From assembly GCA_001767575.1 (NCBI GenBank), contig MELI01000081.1, positions 2,552 to 7,636 of the forward strand: DNA of 5,085 nucleotides. The letters run 5' to 3'. Source of the stretch: Candidatus Aquicultor primus (lineage in GTDB: Bacteria > Actinomycetota > Aquicultoria > Aquicultorales > Aquicultoraceae). The notes under the pieces were generated by a model, which was not told the DNA's origin, searched no databases, and saw only the letters and a program-made list of their open reading frames with translations. Position numbers and translations under genes: made by a program. This document shows, in pieces, positions 1 through 5,085 of the stretch; position 1 is the stretch's first letter, and the number at the start of each line of letters is the position of its first letter.

Positions 1-1896
1 ACCGGCGCGAATGCCTATGACCTCGCCGGGAAGATAGGCGCGCGCCTTCAGAAGGCGGCGATTGCCGCGATAGTCAACGATGTGACGGTCGACCTGGGCA
101 CCGGGCTCGCGGACGGCGACCGGGTATCTATAATCACCGAGAGCAGCGCCGAGGGCATCGATATAATGAGGCACAGCATGTCTCATGTGATGGCCCAGGC
201 GGTCATGCGCCTTTATCCGAACGTAAAGCTCGGCATCGGCCCGACCATCCAAGACGGATTCTATTACGACTTTGACTTAGAAAAGCGCATCTCGGTAGAT
301 GATCTCCCCGCGATAGAGGCGGAGATGGCCAAGATAATCTCCGAGGATTTGGCTTTTGAGCGCCGGGAGATGAGCAAAGACGACGCCAGGCGTGAATTTA
401 GCGGGCAGCCATACAAGCTGGAGCTTATAGACGAGATAGAAGACAAAGCGCTCGGCCTTTACAAAGACGGCGAGTTTCTCGACCTCTGCCGGGGGCCGCA
501 TGTGATGTCGACCGGGCGGCTTAAGGCTTTTAAGCTGCTCAGTGTCGCCGGGGCATATTGGAGAGGCGACGAGAAGCGCCCCATGCTCCAGCGCATATAC
601 GGGACGGCCTACTTTAACGAGAAGGAACTCAAGGCGCATCTCGTGCGGCTCGAAGAAGCCGAAAAGCGCGACCACCGGAAGCTCGGCCGGGAACTCGACC
701 TTTTCACCATCGACGACGAGTTCGGCGCGGGGCTGCCGCTTTGGCATCCCAAGGGCGCGATTCTTCGCAAAGTCATCGAGGATTTCTGGAAGAATGAGCA
801 CATCAAACGCAGTTATGAGTTGATTGCCACGCCGCATATCGCCAAGGTTGACCTTTGGCGCACCAGCGGCCACTGGGATTTTTATCGCGAGAGCATGTTT
901 TCGCCGATGGAGGTCGAGGGGATCGAATACGTCGTCAAACCGATGAACTGTCCCGGGCATATCAAGATATATAAGAGCCATACCAGAAGCTATCGCGAGC
1001 TGCCCATAAGGTGGGCGGAGCTGGGGACGGTATACCGTTTCGAGCGCTCCGGCGTGTTGCATGGGCTGCTCAGGGTGCGCGGGTTCACACAGGACGATGC
1101 GCATATATTCTGCACGCCCGACCAGATAGAGAGCGAGATACTCGATGTCATCGAGCTGATGAGCTTTATCCTCAAGGGATTCGGATTCGACGATTACGAC
1201 GTCTACCTGTCGACCCAACCCGAGAAGTCGGTCGGTCTCCAGGAGAATTGGGATAAAGCGACGAGCGCGTTGAGCGCGGCGCTGGAGAAGGCGGGGTTGG
1301 CGTACGAGATAGACCCGGGCGAAGGCGTCTTCTACGGGCCGAAGATAGATGTCAAGATTCGTGACGCGATTGGCCGGTCATGGCAGTGCACGACGATACA
1401 GGTCGATTTCAACCTTCCGGAGCGGTTCGACCTCTCTTACGTCGGCGCCGACAACCAGGAGCACCGCCCCATCATGATACATAGGGCTATTTTGGGGTCA
1501 CTGGAGCGGTTTATCGGTGTTTTAATCGAGCATTATGCGGGAGCTTTTCCGGTTTGGGTCGCGCCCGAGCAGGTCGTTGTCTTACCCATCGCCGACCGCC
1601 ATAATGAGTACGCCGAAGCGGTTGCCGGCAAATTGAGAGAGGCCGGAGTGCGCGCCAGTGTGGACATACGCACCGAGTCGGTCAACAAGAAGATTCGCGA
1701 CGCGCAGTTGCAGAAGACACCGTATATGCTCGTCGTGGGCGATAAAGAAATTGAGAACGAACAGGTAGCGGTGCGTGACCGCAGCGGAAACCGCGGCCCG
1801 GTAGCGCTGGCGGCTTTTGTCGAGGAGATAACCACGGCAATCGCTTCATTCTCTAGCGGCACAGAGGCGGAGGCCGCCGACGGGGGCAGCGCCTAG
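1..1896 (+). CDS. thrS: threonyl-tRNA synthetase, 5' end outside the window
   Basis: This cytoplasmic class II synthetase attaches threonine to tRNA-Thr and clears mischarged serine. The reading frame is open from base 1, and its first codons (TGANAYDLAGKIG...) match the TGS domain, so the true start lies upstream and the GTG at 82 is internal. Domains by window codon are TGS 1 to about 48, editing (SAD) about 58-210, catalytic core about 232-505, and anticodon-binding about 519-615. The editing site shows HSMSH (58-62) and DLCRGPH (161-167). The three zinc ligands of the active site are Cys317 (KPMNCPGH), His368 (DDAHIF) and His494 (MIHRAILGS). All three sit exactly 17 positions below E. coli Cys334, His385 and His511, so about 17 residues are missing. 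Motif 2 (YRFERSG...RVRGFTQDD) is intact. The last 14 or so residues are a low-complexity Ala/Glu/Gly/Ser tail. No terminator is evident directly after the stop, so readthrough into the infC leader is possible. Confidence 0.97.
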   Translation, partial: TGANAYDLAGKIGARLQKAAIAAIVNDVTVDLGTGLADGDRVSIITESSAEGIDIMRHSMSHVMAQAVMRLYPNVKLGIGPTIQDGFYYDFDLEKRISVDDLPAIEAEMAKIISEDLAFERREMSKDDARREFSGQPYKLELIDEIEDKALGLYKDGEFLDLCRGPHVMSTGRLKAFKLLSVAGAYWRGDEKRPMLQRIYGTAYFNEKELKAHLVRLEEAEKRDHRKLGRELDLFTIDDEFGAGLPLWHPKGAILRKVIEDFWKNEHIKRSYELIATPHIAKVDLWRTSGHWDFYRESMFSPMEVEGIEYVVKPMNCPGHIKIYKSHTRSYRELPIRWAELGTVYRFERSGVLHGLLRVRGFTQDDAHIFCTPDQIESEILDVIELMSFILKGFGFDDYDVYLSTQPEKSVGLQENWDKATSALSAALEKAGLAYEIDPGEGVFYGPKIDVKIRDAIGRSWQCTTIQVDFNLPERFDLSYVGADNQEHRPIMIHRAILGSLERFIGVLIEHYAGAFPVWVAPEQVVVLPIADRHNEYAEAVAGKLREAGVRASVDIRTESVNKKIRDAQLQKTPYMLVVGDKEIENEQVAVRDRSGNRGPVALAAFVEEITTAIASFSSGTEAEAADGGSA

Positions 1897-1924
1897 CCTG
1901 ATAGCGTGTAAGCTAAATTCATGC

Positions 1925-1953
1925 TGGACAAGCTATACGGTCTCTGCGATAAT
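1925..1953 (+). promoter_or_regulatory. predicted SigA/sigma-70 promoter for the infC operon
   Basis: A TGGACA -35 box (1925-1930) and a GATAAT -10 box (1948-1953) each match the consensus at five of six positions and are separated by exactly 17 bases. TG at 1945-1946 adds an extended -10 element. The predicted transcription start is near 1960, giving an untranslated leader of about 260 bases before infC. The site lies just 28 bases after the thrS stop, so infC-rpmI-rplT can be transcribed independently of thrS. This is a prediction from sequence only. Confidence 0.65.
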
Positions 1954-2095
1954 TAGTAAGTTATTCAAGTCGGCGACGACGATTTTGTCTAAAAAGCGAA
2001 TATCGGAAGAAGAAGTGGGCCGGGGTTCCGGCTAAAAGTTGCTTCTCACCCTGAGATGCCTTAGAGCGATTAAAAGGGTTAATGTGTACCACGCT

Positions 2096-2130
2096 AGGTG
2101 GGCGGCAACTGCTGTCTGCCTTTTTATTTT
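2096..2130 (+). terminator. intrinsic terminator inside the infC leader
   Basis: Bases 2096-2106 and 2111-2121 form an 11-pair stem containing several G-U pairs, with an AACT loop. The run TTTTTATTTT (2121-2130) follows at once. It lies about 90 bases before the infC start, downstream of the predicted promoter. It can therefore act as an attenuator for infC-rpmI-rplT and also stop transcripts arriving from thrS. Confidence 0.75.
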
Positions 2131-2163
2131 AAAAGGTTTCGCGAGTAGAGATTCATCGCAGGA

Positions 2164-2185
2164 TTTATATGTACTTTATATGTAC
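2164..2185 (+). repeat. perfect tandem 11-base repeat upstream of infC
   Basis: The unit TTTATATGTAC occurs twice, head to tail, at 2164-2174 and 2175-2185, between the leader terminator and the infC ribosome binding site. It is AT-rich, about one helical turn per unit, and has no assigned role. It might be an unstructured spacer, a weak secondary promoter region or a protein site. Confidence 0.9.
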
Positions 2186-2207
2186 TGTTTTGTCGACATG
2201 GAACGGG

Positions 2208-2212
2208 GGAGG
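2208..2212 (+). promoter_or_regulatory. infC ribosome binding site that fixes an ATC start
   Basis: GGAGG, within the purine-rich run GGGGGAGGTG, ends nine bases before ATC 2222. No ATG, GTG or TTG lies at a suitable distance in the infC frame, and an in-frame TGA at 2213-2215 overlaps the end of this run. The site therefore points to ATC 2222 as the initiation codon. Confidence 0.85.
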
Positions 2213-2221
2213 TGAAAGCGT

Positions 2222-2761
2222 ATCGCAACAGATGCACGCGTAAATGAGAGGATTCGCACTCCGAAGGTTCGATTGATTTCAGAGGACGGAGAGCAGCTTG
2301 GCATAAAGCCTACGTCGGAGGCGCTGCAAATCGCTTACGATGCGGGATTGGACTTGGTCGAAGTAGCGCCCCAGGCCGACCCGCCGGTTTGCAGGATAAT
2401 GGACTATGGGAAGTTCAAATACGAGCAGACCCAGAAGGCGAAAAAGGCGAGGAAGCATGCCGCTACCACTATTATTAAGGAGATGAAGCTTCGACCGAAA
2501 ATAGACAGCCACGATTTCGATGTCAAAAAGAAACACGTGGTCAGGTTCTTGGAAGGTGGGGCGAAAGTCAAGGTCACGATTATGTTTAGGGGCCGGGAGA
2601 TGGCCCACACAGACCTAGGCAGAAAGCTTCTTGACAGGGTAGCAGACGACCTGAAAGACATGGCTAAAATAGAGGCATATCCTAAATTGGACGGCCGCAA
2701 TATGATTATGGTATTGGCGCCGCTATTTAAGCCCCCGGTCTCAGAAGACTCTGAAGAGTAA
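2222..2761 (+). CDS. infC: translation initiation factor IF-3, starting at ATC
   Basis: IF3 binds the 30S subunit, keeps ribosomal subunits apart and checks start-codon/initiator-tRNA pairing. The 179-residue product is close to the 180 residues of the E. coli protein. The N domain carries the family signature from residue 7 ([14 protein letters not shown]) and [14 protein letters not shown] at 56-69. A Lys-rich linker follows, then the C domain ([43 protein letters not shown]). The start is set by elimination. Conserved residues begin at base 2240, an in-frame TGA lies at 2213-2215, and ATC 2222 is the only start-like codon between them, nine bases after GGAGG. A start at TTG 2273 would remove conserved N-domain sequence. 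Non-AUG starts (AUU in E. coli) are known for infC and support autoregulation, because IF3 discriminates against them. It is the first gene of the infC-rpmI-rplT group. Confidence 0.95.
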   Translation: MATDARVNERIRTPKVRLISEDGEQLGIKPTSEALQIAYDAGLDLVEVAPQADPPVCRIMDYGKFKYEQTQKAKKARKHAATTIIKEMKLRPKIDSHDFDVKKKHVVRFLEGGAKVKVTIMFRGREMAHTDLGRKLLDRVADDLKDMAKIEAYPKLDGRNMIMVLAPLFKPPVSEDSEE

Positions 2762-2936
2762 GACCACGGATGTTCACGATATGTTCGCTCTCTATGATAG
2801 CTCTGGTAAAACAGTGCTTAAGAGAGCTGGGAGTTTGCGCGCAAAAAGCGCAAAGATTAAATCGATTACTTTTGCCTGCGAGTAACTTGCAGTAAAACTG
2901 CTGTGAAAAGCGAGCAAGCTGGAAAGGAGTTACACT
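2762..2936 (+). promoter_or_regulatory. structured infC-rpmI intergenic region, possible L20 operator
   Basis: This 175-base gap is long for a tight ribosomal operon and contains several possible hairpins. AGCTCT 2799-2804 can pair with AGAGCT 2823-2828. TTTGCGC 2834-2840 pairs with GCGCAAA 2848-2854 around a seven-base loop. GCAGT 2889-2893 can pair with ACTGC 2897-2901, and alternatively CTTGC 2886-2890 with GCAAG 2914-2918, just before the rpmI ribosome binding site. None is followed by a T-run, so these are not terminators. In E. coli, L20 represses rpmI-rplT translation by binding RNA just upstream of rpmI, and a similar role is possible here by inference. No convincing promoter was seen. 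Confidence 0.35.
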
Positions 2937-3131
2937 ATGCCGAAGATGAAGACCCACCGTGGAGCCGCGAAGCGCTTCAAGGTTACAGGTACGGGCAAGC
3001 TTGTCCATAAACACGCGTTCAAGAGCCATATTTTGACCAAGAAAAGCACCAAACGCAAGAGACAGCTCCGTAAAGACGGGGTGGTAGGATCAGCAAACGA
3101 GAAGAACCTTAAGATGATATTGGGAATGTAA
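2937..3131 (+). CDS. rpmI: 50S ribosomal protein bL35
   Basis: This 64-residue, very basic protein belongs to the large ribosomal subunit. The N-terminus [21 protein letters not shown] and the segment [16 protein letters not shown] are typical of the family, and the length is the usual 64-66 residues. The ATG is preceded by AAAGGAG, with GGAG ending seven bases before it, so the start is secure. It sits between infC and rplT, the standard bacterial order. Translation is probably coupled or coordinated with rplT, which begins 26 bases after the stop. Confidence 0.98.
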   Translation: MPKMKTHRGAAKRFKVTGTGKLVHKHAFKSHILTKKSTKRKRQLRKDGVVGSANEKNLKMILGM

Positions 3132-3157
3132 AGTTTTAATAAAGGAGTTGATTTCTG

Positions 3158-3517
3158 ATGCCAAGAAGTAGAAACGCCAAGAGCACCAGAAAAAGGCATA
3201 AAAAGATACTTGAACTGGCAAAAGGGTATCGCGGAGCAAAAAGTAAGCAATTTAGGGCTGCAAACGAGCAGGTTTTGCACTCTCTATCGTATGCCTACAG
3301 GGACAGAAAAGCCAAGAAACGCGATTTCCGCAAATTGTGGATAGCGCGAATCAACGCGGGCGCGAGGCTCAATGGTCTTTCATATAGCCGCTTGATAAAT
3401 GGCTTGAAGATTGCAGAGGTCGATATCGACAGGAAGGTCCTGGCCGATATGGCGTTGCACGACCCGGAGGCCTTTGCCGAGATTGCGATTATCGCCAAGG
3501 ACAAGCTTACTGTTTAG
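3158..3517 (+). CDS. rplT: 50S ribosomal protein L20 (bL20)
   Basis: L20 binds 23S rRNA early in assembly of the 50S subunit, and in E. coli and B. subtilis it also represses its own operon through mRNA leaders. The 119-residue product has the basic N-terminal extension ([26 protein letters not shown]), then [39 protein letters not shown] and [16 protein letters not shown], all family landmarks in the usual order. The RNA-binding globular C domain is complete, so autogenous control is plausible. GGAG at 3144-3147 ends ten bases before the ATG. The gene is followed after only 34 bases by the T-box consensus that precedes pheS, so its 3' part may overlap upstream leader RNA elements. Confidence 0.98.
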   Translation: MPRSRNAKSTRKRHKKILELAKGYRGAKSKQFRAANEQVLHSLSYAYRDRKAKKRDFRKLWIARINAGARLNGLSYSRLINGLKIAEVDIDRKVLADMALHDPEAFAEIAIIAKDKLTV

Positions 3518-3551
3518 TCGCGATTTACGTCTGGTCTTGAGTGTCTGAATC

Positions 3552-3582
3552 AAGGTGGTACCGCGGGTCCTTTCTCGTCCTC
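3552..3582 (+). promoter_or_regulatory. T-box antiterminator element before pheS
   Basis: Bases 3552-3565 (AAGGTGGTACCGCG) match the highly conserved T-box sequence. The antiterminator fold is visible: AGG 3553-3555 with CCT 3579-3581, and GCG 3563-3565 with CGT 3576-3578, flanking the bulge that starts TGGT (3556-3559). In T-box RNAs this bulge pairs with the free NCCA end of uncharged tRNA. The fourth base, T, predicts discriminator base A, as in tRNA-Phe. The 3' arm of this fold is also needed by the terminator at 3565-3608, so the two compete. Upstream, CTTGA 3536-3540 and TCAAG 3550-3554 could form a short Stem III-like hairpin, although it overlaps the antiterminator. No Stem I or specifier loop was recognised, and only 34 bases separate the motif from the rplT stop. 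Confidence 0.85.
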
Positions 3583-3608
3583 GTAGAGGAGAAGGGCCCT
3601 GTTTTTTT
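3565..3608 (+). terminator. intrinsic terminator of the pheS T-box
   Basis: A strong GC-rich stem: bases 3565-3574 pair with 3591-3599 (one bulged T, one G-U pair). Above it, after a three-base bulge, TCCTC 3578-3582 pairs with GAGGA 3586-3590 around a GTA loop. Seven T residues follow at 3602-3608. It ends the infC-rpmI-rplT transcript by default and blocks pheST unless the overlapping antiterminator forms. Confidence 0.9.
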
Positions 3609-3655
3609 AGGTAGACTGTTAACGTTATTATATTTTGGGAAGGTGATGTAACGAG

Positions 3656-4702
3656 ATGGCGTCGAAAGCGGAATTAGATGGCATTTACGAACAGGCGAAG
3701 GGAGCCGTTGAAAGCGCCTCCGATTTACGAGCACTGGACCAGGTAAGAGTTGAATTCCTCGGCAAGAAAGGCCGGATAACGTCGGTATTGAAGACGTTGG
3801 GGCAACTTCCGGCCGATGAGAGAAAGCTGGTAGGGCAGGCGGCCAACGAAGTTCGCAGGCATTTGGAGGGCGCCATCTCCGTGAAGCAAGCAGCGCTTTC
3901 GCGAGCCGACGTCGAGGAGCGATTGGCGACCGAGGCGGTCGATATAACCCTTCCCGGACGGAGGGTGGCACACGGCAGCCGGCATTTGATATCGCAGGTC
4001 ATCAAGGAGATAACCGGTATCTTCATCGGTCTTGGCTACAAGGTCGCCGAAGGGCCGGAGGTGGAGATAGACTACTTTAACTTCAAAGCGCTCAACCAGC
4101 CGCCCGACCATCCGGCGCGAAGCCTGCAGGACACGTTCTATATTAAGAAAGAAAGCGTCCATCCCGCGGACGATGATATTCTTTTGCGGACGCACACCTC
4201 ACCGGTGCAGATACGCGTGATGAAAGAGCAAGAGCCGCCGGTTTATATAATCGCTCCCGGCAAAGCGTTTCGCAGGGATGTGCCGGACCCGTCGCACCTG
4301 CCGATGTTCCACCAGGTAGAGGGTTTGGCGGTCGATGAGGGCATAACTTTCGGCGACCTGAAGGGGACGCTCGAGGCTTTTACCAAGCAGATGTTTGGTA
4401 AAAAGCGCAAGATAAGGTTGCGGCCGCACTTCTTCCCGTTTACCGAGCCCAGTGCTGAAGTCGACGTATCGTGCGCGGTCTGTGACGGCCGGGGTTGCCG
4501 GCTCTGCGGAAGCGGCTGGCTCGAGATACTCGGCGCGGGCATGGTCGATCCGAACGTGCTGACGGAGGTCGGTTATGACCCTGAAAAAGTCAGCGGTTTC
4601 GCTTTTGGCATGGGCGTCGAGCGTATCGCCCTGTTGATGCACGGCGTCCCCGACTTGCGGATGTTTATCGAAAACGACATGCGTTTTGTTAAGCAATTTT
4701 AG
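3656..4702 (+). CDS. pheS: phenylalanyl-tRNA synthetase alpha subunit
   Basis: This is the catalytic subunit of the cytoplasmic alpha2-beta2 enzyme that charges tRNA-Phe. The 348 residues are normal for the bacterial family. Residues 1 to about 100 form the helical, coiled-coil-like tRNA-binding arm, and the rest is the class II aminoacylation core. Visible landmarks are HPARSLQDTFY from residue 152, GKAFRRD at 202-208 (motif 2 Arg206), RPHFFPFTEPSAEVDV, LGAGMVDPNVL, and FGMGVERIALLMHG from about 317 (motif 3 Arg323). Cys273, Cys276, Cys281 and Cys284 form a CxxC-x4-CxxC knuckle that could bind zinc. This cluster is seen in many but not all bacterial PheS. The ATG is preceded by an AAGGTGAT-type site nine bases upstream. 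The T-box and terminator just before it suggest control by tRNA-Phe charging. pheT follows after 43 bases. Confidence 0.98.
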   Translation: MASKAELDGIYEQAKGAVESASDLRALDQVRVEFLGKKGRITSVLKTLGQLPADERKLVGQAANEVRRHLEGAISVKQAALSRADVEERLATEAVDITLPGRRVAHGSRHLISQVIKEITGIFIGLGYKVAEGPEVEIDYFNFKALNQPPDHPARSLQDTFYIKKESVHPADDDILLRTHTSPVQIRVMKEQEPPVYIIAPGKAFRRDVPDPSHLPMFHQVEGLAVDEGITFGDLKGTLEAFTKQMFGKKRKIRLRPHFFPFTEPSAEVDVSCAVCDGRGCRLCGSGWLEILGAGMVDPNVLTEVGYDPEKVSGFAFGMGVERIALLMHGVPDLRMFIENDMRFVKQF

Positions 4703-4718
4703 GATATTGTCAGCCGCG

Positions 4719-4732
4719 GGCTGTAGGCTGTA
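4719..4732 (+). repeat. tandem 7-base repeat in the pheS-pheT gap
   Basis: GGCTGTA occurs twice in a row (4719-4725 and 4726-4732), immediately before the pheT GGAGG. CAGCC at 4711-4715 can pair with the GGCTG of either copy, giving alternative small hairpins next to the ribosome binding site. No function is known. Confidence 0.8.
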
Positions 4733-4745
4733 AGGAGGATTTTGG

Positions 4746-5085
4746 ATGCTGGTTCCATTAAGTTGGTTGAAAGAATATATAGATTTCGAGCTTTCCGTAG
4801 ATGAGCTGGCCGACCAGCTCAATTTGAGCGGGACGGCTGTCGAGAGCGTTAGATTCATGGGAAAAGGCCTGGATTATGTGCGCATCGGCCAATTGCTGGA
4901 GGTCGAGCCGCATCCGGATGCTGATAAGCTCAGCGTGACAAAGGTCGACATCGGGCAGGCGGAGCCGTTGCAGATAGTCTGCGGCGCCAAAAACATCAAA
5001 ACGGGCGACAAGGTTCCGGTCGCTCTCGTCGGTGCGAAGTTGCCGAACGGGATTGAGATAAAAGCCGCTAAACTGAGAGGCGTGA
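4746..5085 (+). CDS. pheT: phenylalanyl-tRNA synthetase beta subunit, N-terminal part
   Basis: The beta subunit pairs with PheS to form the heterotetramer and carries editing and tRNA-binding domains. Only the first 113 residues are present; the frame is open to the window end with no frameshift, and full bacterial PheT is about 800 residues. The start reads MLVPLSWLKEYIDFELSVDELADQL, the typical B1 opening. From about residue 44 comes the EMAP/OB-fold tRNA-binding domain (VRIGQLLEVEPHPDADKLSVTKVD, PLQIVCGAKNI, KVPVALVGAKLPNG, KAAKLRGV). AAGGAGG at 4732-4738 ends seven bases before the ATG, which makes the start certain. It lies 43 bases after pheS with no terminator between, so the two are almost certainly co-transcribed. 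Confidence 0.97.
   Translation, partial: MLVPLSWLKEYIDFELSVDELADQLNLSGTAVESVRFMGKGLDYVRIGQLLEVEPHPDADKLSVTKVDIGQAEPLQIVCGAKNIKTGDKVPVALVGAKLPNGIEIKAAKLRGV

Larger units (their letters stand above)
1960..2221 (+). promoter_or_regulatory. structured infC 5' leader, candidate transcription attenuator
   Basis: This gene-free stretch is the predicted untranslated leader of infC. A small GTCG/CGAC stem with a GCGA tetraloop lies near 1970-1981. A larger hairpin follows: AGAAG 2011-2015 pairs with CTTCT 2042-2046, enclosing GGCCGG 2018-2023 paired with CCGGCT 2028-2033, with an A-rich asymmetric internal loop. Next, CACC 2047-2050, AGCG 2065-2068 and ATTAA 2069-2073 can pair with GGTG 2097-2100, CGCT 2092-2095 and TTAAT 2079-2083. 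The GGTG used there is part of the 5' arm of the terminator at 2096-2130, so the two folds exclude each other. In Bacillus subtilis, L20 represses infC-rpmI-rplT by promoting termination in such a leader. That L20 is the ligand here is inferred from position and operon content; I did not recognise its binding motif. Confidence 0.5.

Noticed and set aside
277..1218. 313-codon open frame on the - strand opposite thrS
   Set aside because: It is antisense to a strongly conserved synthetase, shows no recognisable domain, and is explained by GC-biased codon positions of thrS.
82..1896. thrS beginning at GTG 82
   Set aside because: The same frame is open to base 1 and the upstream codons encode recognisable TGS-domain sequence, so the gene enters from outside the window.
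2074..2095. Possible degenerate T-box before infC (AGGGT and GTACCACGC pieces)
   Set aside because: The tRNA-pairing TGGN bulge is lost and the pieces are separated by an insertion; the chance of random similarity is high.
2082..2132. 16-codon ORF (MCTTLGGRQLLSAFLF) spanning the infC leader terminator, as a possible leader peptide
   Set aside because: The GGG-containing purine stretch is only three bases from the ATG, too close for good initiation, and there is no run of regulatory codons.
2198..2215. Five-codon ORF (MERGR) ending at the infC ribosome binding site
   Set aside because: It has no ribosome binding site of its own and is probably chance, although its TGA is useful for excluding an upstream infC start.
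2273..2761. infC beginning at TTG 2273
   Set aside because: This would remove the conserved [12 protein letters not shown] segment and has no properly spaced Shine-Dalgarno site; ATC 2222 has both.
2773..2798. Possible promoter in the infC-rpmI gap (TTCACG and TATGAT)
   Set aside because: The spacer is only 14 bases and the -35 match is poor.
3603..3631. Possible promoter between the T-box terminator and pheS (TATTAT -10)
   Set aside because: The only -35 candidate is the terminator T-run, so the match is not credible.
3525..3971. 148-codon open frame on the - strand across the T-box and pheS start
   Set aside because: It covers the T-box/terminator and the pheS N-terminus; the product is Pro/Arg/Ser-rich, as expected for a shadow frame.
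4199..4858. 219-codon open frame on the - strand across the pheS end and pheT start
   Set aside because: It overlaps two well-supported genes and their ribosome binding site, with no family resemblance.

Overview
This window is a conserved bacterial translation-gene cluster, with every gene on the + strand: thrS (3' part), infC, rpmI, rplT, pheS and the start of pheT. The proteins are threonyl-tRNA synthetase, initiation factor IF3, ribosomal proteins bL35 and L20, and the alpha and beta subunits of phenylalanyl-tRNA synthetase. The base composition is moderately GC-rich and Shine-Dalgarno sites are strong. A clear T-box antiterminator/terminator sits before pheS. T-boxes occur mainly in Firmicutes, Actinobacteria and related Gram-positive lineages, so I infer a clostridial-type or deep actinobacterial-type organism. 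The genus cannot be named from this sequence.

Layout: bases 1-1896 hold thrS, whose start lies before the window. Bases 1897-2221 are a long non-coding leader for infC with a good SigA-type promoter (1925-1953), folded elements, and an intrinsic terminator at 2096-2130, about 90 bases before the gene. infC runs from 2222 to 2761 and has to start at an ATC codon. A 175-base gap (2762-2936) with several hairpins precedes rpmI (2937-3131), which is followed closely by rplT (3158-3517). Bases 3518-3655 carry the T-box module and terminator. pheS (3656-4702) and pheT (4746 to the window end) follow, each with its own ribosome binding site.

The genes form a translation supply unit with apparent control points between groups. 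These are an attenuator before infC (position like the L20-controlled attenuator of Bacillus subtilis), a non-AUG infC start that IF3 itself would be expected to police, a structured rpmI leader, and a tRNA-sensing terminator before pheST. The most unusual point is that only 34 bases separate the rplT stop codon from the T-box consensus. That leaves no intergenic room for the large Stem I that normally reads the tRNA anticodon. No mobile element, CRISPR array or unknown protein system is present. The novelty here lies in regulation, not in gene content.
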